Positions 6,498 to 11,434 of a stretch of DNA of 11,434 bases are shown here, one piece after another. The DNA comes from JBPCPM01 sp050999155 (lineage in GTDB: Bacteria; Actinomycetota; Thermoleophilia; Solirubrobacterales; 70-9). The notes below the pieces were generated by a model. It had not been told where the DNA came from. It ran no database searches and saw only the letters and a list, made by a program, of their open reading frames with translations. The stretch lies in NCBI GenBank assembly GCA_050999155.1, contig JBPCPM010000125.1, positions 1-11,434 of the forward strand. The letters run 5' to 3'. A program made the position numbers and the translations under genes. Numbering within the stretch: position 1 is the first letter of the stretch; each line of letters begins with the position of its first letter.

Positions 6498-8009
6498 TCA
6501 GCTCAGGTAGAGGAAGCCGTAGGCCTCGTCCCTGAAGTCGATGCCGGCCGCCCGGAGGTCGACGCCCCAGTCACCGGTGACCGCGGGATCGCTCTCCTCC
6601 ATGCCGTGGTCGGCGACGACGAAGAAGGCGGTCTCGTCGAAGCGGCCAGCAGCCTCGACCGCTTCGAGGATCTCGCCGATACGGGCGTCGGTGTCGGCGA
6701 TCGACGCCCGGGCGATGTCCGAGTGCGGTCCGCCCTGGTGGAACGCTGAGTCGGTGAGGGCGAAGTTCACCCACGTGAACCTCGGGAGCGGGTACTCGAC
6801 ACCGAGGAACGAACCCCGCCAGATGCCGGTCGCCTGCTGCATCCCGTGGTGGTCGACCTGGGTGAACCAGGCGTAGTCCTTGTGGGGGCGGACGAAGCGC
6901 TCGTTGCTGTGGGGGATGCCCTCGGGTTGGCGAGGGAAGCCCAGGCGGACCTTGCGCCGCATGAGCTCGAAGGTGGAGAAGTCGGCGCCGACGTCGCACA
7001 TCTCGTTCACGGCGACGGTGAAGGCGCCCCGTTCGTGGCGGTGGACCGCGTGGTGGATCGTCTCGACGCCGGGGTGGAGCCACTGCATCGACGTGGCCCA
7101 CGTGTCGGGCGAGTTGGTGATGACCTGGCGGCCCAGGGCCCGGTCGTACCAGGCGTTGTGCAGGACGCCGTGGTGGCCCGGGTAGCAGCCGGTCAGGATG
7201 CCGGTGTGGTTCGCCAGCGTGGCCGTCGGGAACGAGGCCATGGCGCCGTGGCCCATCGTCGTCCCCATCGCCACCAGCCTGGCGATGTTCGGCGCCTCGC
7301 CGCTGTCGATCGCATCGTGGAGGACGTTGGGGTTGGCGCCGTCCATGAGGAACCCGACGACGTGGCCGGGTCGACGGCCATCGAGCAGGTCGGTGAGGGC
7401 CTCACCGTCCTGGCGGGCGAGGCGGGCGGCGCGGGGAAGGCCGTTCTCGCCGATGCCGTCGCCGGGCTCGACACCGAGGAGCGAGAGCACCGTCGGCGCA
7501 ACGTCGACCAGCCGGCATGCGCGCTCCAGCCGCCCGAGCGCCCGCACACCGGCGCCCGCCAGGATGAACGGGGCACGGGCCTGCACCACCCCGATCGAGC
7601 CGTGCTCCCCCCGGTGACCTCCCTGGTCCTCCCAGTTGTGGGAGGCGGAGTGGAGAACGGCGAGGTCGGGCGCAGCCGGTGCGTCCCACAGCTGGGCCAT
7701 CTGGTGGTAGGCGAACGGGTAGGCGTTGGCCCGTCGGTCGGGCCAGCGTCCGGCGAGCTCGGCCCCGAGGCCGACGAAGCGGTCGGTCGACTGGTCGGCA
7801 AAGGGGTTGCGGCCCTCGACCTCCTCGACCTCGAACGCCCACGTGGCTGCCTCGGGCACGCGCCGGACCCTCACCCGGCCGTCTGAGGACAGCGCCTCGT
7901 AGGTGTCGTCACCGACGCGTCGCAGGACGGCATCGACGATGCGGTCGAGGCCGGGGTCGAGCAGCACCTCGAGCGCTCGTCCGGTCGATGCGGCGGAGGG
8001 CATGGGCAT
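6498..8009 (-). CDS. Alkaline-phosphatase-superfamily phosphodiesterase/nucleotide pyrophosphatase with permuted motif order
   Basis: A complete 503-residue protein that should cleave phosphate mono- or diesters with two divalent metals. Superfamily motifs: first ligand in LMDGANPN (Asp223), nucleophile in FPTATLANHTGILTG (Thr264), ligands in ALTDSAFHQGG (Asp420, His424) and VVADHGMEE (Asp467, His468). The block that normally ends this fold comes first: GGHRGEHGSIGVVQARAPFI (His136) and CRLVDVAPTVLSLLGV (166-180). A single domain therefore appears circularly permuted; an alternative is the tail of a lost first domain fused to a second. From memory, related actinobacterial proteins have the same order. 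No signal peptide or membrane helix is visible. ATG 8009 lacks a ribosome site, but TAGCCT seven bases upstream would fit leaderless transcription; ATG 8003 is also possible. It is divergent from the truncated gene at 8071. Confidence 0.88.
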   Translation of the reverse strand: MPMPSAASTGRALEVLLDPGLDRIVDAVLRRVGDDTYEALSSDGRVRVRRVPEAATWAFEVEEVEGRNPFADQSTDRFVGLGAELAGRWPDRRANAYPFAYHQMAQLWDAPAAPDLAVLHSASHNWEDQGGHRGEHGSIGVVQARAPFILAGAGVRALGRLERACRLVDVAPTVLSLLGVEPGDGIGENGLPRAARLARQDGEALTDLLDGRRPGHVVGFLMDGANPNVLHDAIDSGEAPNIARLVAMGTTMGHGAMASFPTATLANHTGILTGCYPGHHGVLHNAWYDRALGRQVITNSPDTWATSMQWLHPGVETIHHAVHRHERGAFTVAVNEMCDVGADFSTFELMRRKVRLGFPRQPEGIPHSNERFVRPHKDYAWFTQVDHHGMQQATGIWRGSFLGVEYPLPRFTWVNFALTDSAFHQGGPHSDIARASIADTDARIGEILEAVEAAGRFDETAFFVVADHGMEESDPAVTGDWGVDLRAAGIDFRDEAYGFLYLS

Positions 8010-8070
8010 GCCTACGAGGCTAGGCAACGTGACCACGACCGCGGACCTGCGGGAACCATCCGGTTCGTGA

Positions 8071-8988
8071 GATCGTCCGAGCATCGGCACCAAACATTGG
8101 GAGGACGCCGACGTCTACAAGGGCAACGTCGCCGCCACCCAGGAGATCGTCTCCGAGTGGCAGGGGGCGAGCTGCGGGCTCGAGATGCCACGACAGGGGG
8201 AGTACCTCGTCTTCGCCACCCGCACGTCGTTCCAGATGGACGTCGGTCAGGGTGCGTTCTACGCCGGGCTGTGCGGCGGCACCCGTCCGGTCGGACCGGA
8301 GCCGCCCGCCTTCGCCGCCACCGCATCGCCACCCCGTGCGGTCACCACGACTGCTCCGTCGGCCGAGTGGGAGCCGTCTCAGGACGCGCCGGTCACCGGC
8401 GACGGCATGGCCGCCGGGCTCGCGCCTCCGGCCCTCGCGGCGGCAGCTGCTGCCGTCGCCCTCGCTTCAGTCGTCCTGCTCCGGCGCCGACGCGTCGCCT
8501 CCCGTTGGCGTCGGCACCCTTCGCCCAGCCGACTCCGCCACCGCGGCCTCGATCGAAGCAGTCACCGCCTGGGGAAGACCCGGGTCCTGCCGATCGCGTC
8601 CAGCGGCCGAGCGATGAGCCAGCGTCGCAGCCTTGCGTCGATCGGACCGCTCCGCCGGCGCATCGGGGGCCGGAGGTCAGTCACCCAGCCGGCGATCGGG
8701 GACGGATCGCAGTATCGGGCGCGGGTAGCTCCTCAGCTCACTCGGCGTCGGGCCCTCGTCGAGGCCGGCGGCGTCCTCGAGCCGTCGAAGCGCGGGCGAG
8801 CACGAGGATCGCCGGCGTCGGTCGTGGCCCTGGCGTCACCGGTGAAGCCCAACGTCCATCTTGTGGTCGGTCGTCGACGCGACGACGCGCGGACCATGTC
8901 CGCGCGCCGCCTGCTTGCGGTCGAGGGTGCGGAGCGCCGGGACTCACCGCTGGCTGAGGCCGAGGGTCTCGACGCACGACCTGCGTGA
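8071..8988 (+). pseudogene. N-terminally truncated NTR/TIMP-like protein with C-terminal membrane anchor
   Basis: The frame follows a TGA at 8068-8070 and starts mid-domain with KHWEDADVYKGNVAATQEIV, then WQGASCGLEMPRQGEYLVFA and YAGLCGGTRPVG. This matches the second half of bacterial NTR/TIMP-like domains (xVYKG, SCG, LCGGTRP), whose cysteines pair outside the cell. A Pro/Thr/Ala-rich stalk follows, then a hydrophobic helix near 8407-8475 (PPALAAAAAAVALASVVLL) and a basic RRRR stop, a typical C-terminal anchor. Signal peptide and first domain half are missing, and no start codon exists before ATG 8185, so the gene is probably dead. Past the anchor (8490-8988) the frame is open but Arg-rich and unrecognised, with all three plus frames largely open, so the true end is uncertain. 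Confidence 0.55.
8886..8906. repeat. Perfect 9-bp inverted repeat with 3-base loop
   Basis: Arms CGCGCGGAC (8886-8894) and GTCCGCGCG (8898-8906) flank CAT. A second, weaker hairpin CCGC-CTGCTT-GCGG follows directly (8907-8920). No T-run follows either. They lie in the unrecognised tail of the truncated anchor gene and are the strongest dyad in the window. Confidence 0.7.
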
Positions 8989-9000
8989 CCTGAGCTCGCA

Positions 9001-9013
9001 GCCCGAGACGGGC
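9001..9013 (+). terminator. Hairpin after the truncated anchor gene
   Basis: GCCCG-AGA-CGGGC followed by CCTCTTC begins 12 bases after the stop at 8988. It is a short GC stem with a pyrimidine-rich tail, a weak intrinsic terminator candidate. Confidence 0.3.
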
Positions 9014-9028
9014 CCTCTTCACCCGATA

Positions 9029-9045
9029 CCAACGGTGTACGTTGG
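9029..9045 (+). promoter_or_regulatory. Inverted repeat (possible operator) before cysteine-synthase-family gene
   Basis: CCAACG-GTGTA-CGTTGG is a perfect 6-bp dyad with a 5-base spacer, ending 49 bases before the GTG start at 9095. TACGTT inside it (9038-9043) could serve as a -10 box. A repressor of the TetR, Rrf2 or MarR style would suit the size; the regulator is not in the window. Confidence 0.4.
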
Positions 9046-9094
9046 GTCAGTCACCACTGCAGTCTGGACGCTCGACCCGTGGTTGGAGATGACC

Positions 9095-10027
9095 GTGACT
9101 GTTGGTCAGTCGATGTTGGAAATGGTCGGGAACACCCCGGTGGTGCGGTTGAACCGCGTGGTACCCGAGCACGCGGCCGACGTGTTCGTGAAGCTCGAGT
9201 GGTTCAACCCGACCGGCTCCTACAAGGACCGGATGGCGCTCGCCATGGTCACCGAAGCAGAGCGCCGCGGCGATTTGACGCCTGGCATGACGATCGTCGA
9301 GTACACCGGCGGGAGCACGGGGTCGTCGCTCGCCTACGTGTGCGCAGCGAAGGGCTATCGGTTCCGGGTCGTGTCGTCGGATGCGTTCGCGGCAGAGAAG
9401 CTCAAGTCGATGCAGGCATTCGGGGCCGACCTTCTCATCATCGAGAGCGACGGAGGCAAGGTGACCCCCGAGCTCACGCCACGCATGATCGCAAAGGCAG
9501 CAGAGCTCGCGGCCGAGCCTGGGACCTACTGGACGGATCAGCTGAACAATGCCGACTCGCTGGTGGGCTACCGAGAGATCGGCCGCGAGCTCCTCGACCA
9601 GATGGACCGCCCGATCGATGTGTTCTGTGCCATGGTCGGCACGGCTGGCCTCGCGATGGGGGTGTCCGGAGCCTTCGCAGACGCTGGTGCGGACACTCGG
9701 GTCGTCATCATCGAGCCATCGAGCACCGCTGTCATCTCCGGGGGCGAGCCGGGTACCCACGGGGTCGAAGGGACCGGCATCGGGTTCATCCCACCGCTCC
9801 TCGATGCCGACCGGTACGACGAAGTGCGCGCGATCGATGAAGACGCCGGACGTTCGATGGCGCGCAGGCTCGCCGCCGAGGAGGGGTTGCTCGCCGGAAC
9901 GTCCACCGGGCTGAACGTCACCGGGGCGATCGACCTCGCGGTCGAGCTCGGAGCAGGCAAGACCGTGGTCACGGTCGCGTGCGACACGGGCTTGAAGTAT
10001 CTCGCAGGCGACCTGTACGCCACCTGA
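9095..10027 (+). CDS. Cysteine synthase family PLP enzyme (fold type II)
   Basis: A complete protein of 310 residues. It should perform PLP-dependent beta-replacement, joining sulfide or a related nucleophile to an activated serine, in the cytosol. GTG 9095 is chosen because GGAG lies six bases upstream; ATG 9089, two codons earlier, has that GGAG directly against it. The motifs follow the family: SMLEMVGNTPVVRLNRV at the start, PLP lysine Lys44 in NPTGSYKDRMA, substrate loop YTGGSTGSSLAY (70-81), phosphate-binding loop VGTAGLAMG, GTGIGFIPP, GTSTGLN and CDTGLKYL near the end. The substrate loop has Ser where CysK has Asn (SGNTG), so the acceptor may not be O-acetylserine. No second domain (CBS) is present, arguing against cystathionine beta-synthase. 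It stands alone with its own dyad upstream and converges on the cupredoxin gene. Confidence 0.9.
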   Translation: MTVGQSMLEMVGNTPVVRLNRVVPEHAADVFVKLEWFNPTGSYKDRMALAMVTEAERRGDLTPGMTIVEYTGGSTGSSLAYVCAAKGYRFRVVSSDAFAAEKLKSMQAFGADLLIIESDGGKVTPELTPRMIAKAAELAAEPGTYWTDQLNNADSLVGYREIGRELLDQMDRPIDVFCAMVGTAGLAMGVSGAFADAGADTRVVIIEPSSTAVISGGEPGTHGVEGTGIGFIPPLLDADRYDEVRAIDEDAGRSMARRLAAEEGLLAGTSTGLNVTGAIDLAVELGAGKTVVTVACDTGLKYLAGDLYAT

Positions 10028-10124
10028 GCGCCCAGTGATCGTTGGGACCGCGCCGAGCCGCGATAGACCGCGCTCCACAAACCACGCTGCGGAGCACCGA
10101 ACCGGGCGAGAGGTGCGCGCTTTC

Positions 10125-10154
10125 TTCGGGCAGCCAGGTCGACGTGCTGCCGAA
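10125..10154 (-). terminator. Terminator hairpin behind cupredoxin gene (convergent gap)
   Basis: TTCGGGCAGC (10125-10134) pairs with GCTGCCGAA (10146-10154) except for one bulged G, giving nine pairs around an 11-base loop. It starts directly after the lipoprotein stop codon and lies between convergent genes, so it could end transcription from both sides. No U-run follows, as is common in high-GC actinobacteria. The rest of the gap (10028-10124) holds nothing clear except a weak CCCA/TGGG dyad at 10031-10046. Confidence 0.5.
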
Positions 10155-10155
10155 C

Positions 10156-10605
10156 TCAGGCGACGTTGACCTCGATCAGCATTCCGGCCTCGTAGTGGCC
10201 GGGCTGGTGGCAGCCGATCTGGGTCGTGCCTGCCTCCTCGAAGGTGTAGGTCAGCTCTCCAGACTCCCCGGGCTCGACGGTGACCACGTCGTCGTCACCG
10301 TGGTCCATGCCGCCCATGTCGTCCATGTCCGCCATCTCGCGGGCGTGGTCGTCCTGTTCGTCAGCATCGCCGACGTAAGCCTCGTGGACCTCTTCGCCGT
10401 TGTTCGTGAACACCAGTCGCACCGTCTCGCCGACCTCGACGTCAATGGTGGCGGGCTCGTAGGCGATGTCGATCATCTCGACCTCGATGGTGCGGCCCTC
10501 GCTGTCGCTTGACGCCGCCCCGCTCACGGTGTCGTCGCCTCCGCACGCAGCGAGGATGACGGCGAGCAGGGCGAGCGCTCCGGCGAGCAGGGGGGATCGC
10601 GTCAT
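10156..10605 (-). CDS. Cupredoxin-type copper-binding lipoprotein
   Basis: A complete 149-residue exported copper-binding protein. The start ATG 10605 has GAGGAGA about five bases upstream. MTRSP, a hydrophobic stretch and the lipobox LAAC place the lipid-modified Cys at 21, so it is anchored outside the membrane. Residues 38-149 form a cupredoxin domain. Predicted type 1 copper ligands are His74 (GEEVHEAY) and the C-terminal loop CHQPGHYEAGM (Cys132, His137, Met142), as in plastocyanin-like proteins. Between them is an acidic His/Met insert (83-106; EMADMDDMGGMDHGDDD), a second possible copper site. Roles could be electron carrier, periplasmic copper buffer or donor to a copper enzyme; the operator upstream favours copper handling. 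The gene is monocistronic and convergent with the cysteine-synthase-family gene. Confidence 0.9.
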   Translation of the reverse strand: MTRSPLLAGALALLAVILAACGGDDTVSGAASSDSEGRTIEVEMIDIAYEPATIDVEVGETVRLVFTNNGEEVHEAYVGDADEQDDHAREMADMDDMGGMDHGDDDVVTVEPGESGELTYTFEEAGTTQIGCHQPGHYEAGMLIEVNVA

Positions 10606-10662
10606 GGGGTTCTCCTCGAGGTAGGTGAGCGGGGCCGGCGGACGTCGTCCGGTCGCTGCGCC

Positions 10663-10682
10663 ATTATACCCACCAGGGGTAT
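10663..10682 (-). promoter_or_regulatory. Promoter -10 box overlapped by CsoR-type copper operator
   Basis: ATACCC-ACCAG-GGGTAT (10666-10682) is a perfect dyad matching the TACCC-N-GGGTA pattern of CsoR operators. On the minus strand, the operator's last arm GGGTAT runs into a perfect -10 box TATAAT (10663-10668). No good -35 is visible 17 bases upstream. Transcription would begin near 10656, leaving a leader of about 50 bases before ATG 10605. CsoR bound here would block polymerase until Cu(I) releases it. The csoR gene is not in the window. Confidence 0.72.
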
Positions 10683-10700
10683 GAAAGGGACTTCGAGATC

Positions 10701-10883
10701 AGTGTGTCCCGCGGTGCGGGGGCCCGACGCTTGGCGCTTGGCAGCATCTCTCTCCAGGTCGTCACGCCCCCGCTCGCGGAGCTGGCACGGCTCCTCGAGG
10801 ACCTGATCGGCGACGCGAACCGCAACGACGTGGACCCGATCGTGCAGGCGGCGGTGACCCAAGCCCAGTTCGAGGTCATCCAC
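10701..10883 (+). pseudogene. Fic-domain remnant
   Basis: In one plus frame the peptide reads TPPLAELARLLEDLIGDANR, then DPIVQAAVTQAQFEVIH. This is very like the helices of Fic (AMP-transferase) proteins that precede the active-site motif HPFxDGNGR, usually written LPPLVRAALAHAQFETIHPF. The reading stops matching right at IH: LSLPLLAPRF follows, and the catalytic DGNGR segment is absent. No start codon or ribosome site is evident, and the 5' part of a Fic gene is missing too. It is therefore a piece of about 60 codons cut at both ends, sitting between the copper promoter and the protease gene. The family call rests on recalled sequence similarity. Confidence 0.5.
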
Positions 10884-10971
10884 CTGTCGCTCCCCCTCCT
10901 GGCGCCGCGATTCCTGCTCGTTCGCCACGAGCTCTCCAACTTTGAACTGTCGGATAGATCGCTTGATCGGG

Positions 10972-11434
10972 ATGAATCGCCTTGTCGTCGGCCTCTTCCC
11001 CTCGGCAGCGACGGCCGCCTCCTCCTACGCCCACTGGGGCGCTCGCAACATCGTCATCAGCGATCGCACCGGCGACCCGGGTTGGCAGGTGGCCAGCAAG
11101 CGAGCGGTGCAGGTCTGGGCCGAGGCCGGCGCCGCCATCCAGGTGTCCTGGCGGGAGGGCGGCATCGGCTGCAGCTTCTCGGGCACCGTGGTCCCCTTCT
11201 GTCGCGACGCGATCCAACAGGGCTGGACCGGAGCCACGGCGTGGCGGGCGAGCGGCGACGGGCACCTCGACGGCAACGTCGTGCTCGTCGACGCCTCCCG
11301 GACGTTCAGCCAGCCCCTGAAGGACGCCATCGCCTGCCACGAGCTCGGCCACGTGCTCGGCCTGAACCACACCAGCAACGCAGCGTCGTGCCTCGACTCC
11401 CGCTCGACCTCGACCCGGCCGAGCGCCCAGGACG
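10972..11434 (+). CDS. Matrixin-like secreted zinc metalloprotease, C-terminus cut by window edge
   Basis: The frame is open from ATG 10972 to the right edge (154 codons). The zinc-binding motif HELGHVLGLNH (His123, Glu124, His127, His133) is the HExxHxxGxxH pattern of metzincin/matrixin proteases. Residues 25-60 (ARNIVISDRTGDPGWQVASK, RAVQVWAEAG) resemble the first strand and helix of that domain, and NVVLVDASRTF precedes the catalytic helix. Cys67, 77, 122 and 140 suggest disulfides, so export. The N-terminus, MNRLVVGLFPSAATAASSYA, is short and weakly hydrophobic for a signal peptide, and no ribosome site precedes ATG. A longer start such as TTG 10942 is possible, or the 5' end was replaced near the Fic remnant. 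The Met-turn lies beyond the window. Confidence 0.8.
   Translation, partial: MNRLVVGLFPSAATAASSYAHWGARNIVISDRTGDPGWQVASKRAVQVWAEAGAAIQVSWREGGIGCSFSGTVVPFCRDAIQQGWTGATAWRASGDGHLDGNVVLVDASRTFSQPLKDAIACHELGHVLGLNHTSNAASCLDSRSTSTRPSAQD

Noticed and set aside
6846..7886. Plus-strand open frame of 346 codons inside the phosphatase gene
   Set aside because: It is antisense to a protein with complete catalytic motifs; its own translation is Val/Gly/Asp-rich without domains.
10031..10046. CCCA...TGGG dyad after the cysteine-synthase-family gene as its terminator
   Set aside because: Only four Watson-Crick pairs and no U-run; the stronger hairpin at 10125-10154 is a better shared terminator.
9047..10078. 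Minus-strand open frame of 343 codons opposite the cysteine-synthase-family gene
   Set aside because: Shadow of a well-supported enzyme; no motifs of its own.
10602..10928. Minus-strand open frame of 108 codons upstream of the cupredoxin gene
   Set aside because: It would overlap the copper operator and promoter; its composition is charged and featureless, and the opposite strand holds the Fic-like peptide.
1..11434. tRNA, rRNA, transposase and integrase genes
   Set aside because: No T-arm-like GGTTCGAATCC motif, rRNA-like stretch, DDE transposase or tyrosine/serine recombinase motif was found in any readable frame.

Overview
The window is GC-rich DNA (by eye about 68-70%) with GC-ending codons, GTG starts and AGGAG-type ribosome sites. 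This points to an actinomycete-type bacterium. The relaxase, the sigma-like gene and the enzymes all resemble actinobacterial families, and the right half would fit an Acidimicrobiia-like genome. That placement rests on protein style alone.

Region 1 (1-4560) is a decaying mobile-element segment. A relaxase (running off the left edge) and a MobC-like accessory protein form a minus-strand operon. The leader upstream of mobC carries a hairpin and a TAAGTGC motif that could be an oriT. Divergently on the plus strand lie two adjacent genes of a poorly described actinobacterial pair: a sigma-factor-like protein with an in-frame TAA and a frameshift, and a partner with an HTH-like C-terminus and a frameshift at a C-tract. 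Both look like pseudogenes.

Region 2 (4581-6497) holds an intact small dimeric alpha/beta-barrel-like protein and an alpha/beta hydrolase with an amber codon at position 14, both on the minus strand. They are separated by an AT-rich strip with a possible promoter. About 630 bases without a convincing gene follow, with four phased copies of AGTCCGCA.

Region 3 (6498-8988) holds an intact alkaline-phosphatase-superfamily enzyme whose metal-site motifs are in permuted order. Divergent from it is the 3' part of a membrane-anchored NTR/TIMP-like protein that has lost its N-terminus.

Region 4 (9001-11434) holds an intact cysteine-synthase-family enzyme and, convergent to it, a cupredoxin lipoprotein. 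The lipoprotein's promoter has a perfect TATAAT overlapped by a CsoR-type operator, so it is very probably copper-controlled. Beyond it are a short Fic-domain remnant and the 5' part of a secreted matrixin-like zinc protease that runs off the right edge.

Several of the seven plus- or minus-strand loci between 1 and 8988 are broken or truncated. The three genes of 9095-11434 that are not remnants look healthy. The window therefore reads as a chromosomal segment next to, or invaded by, old mobile DNA. No rRNA, tRNA, CRISPR array or transposase was found.
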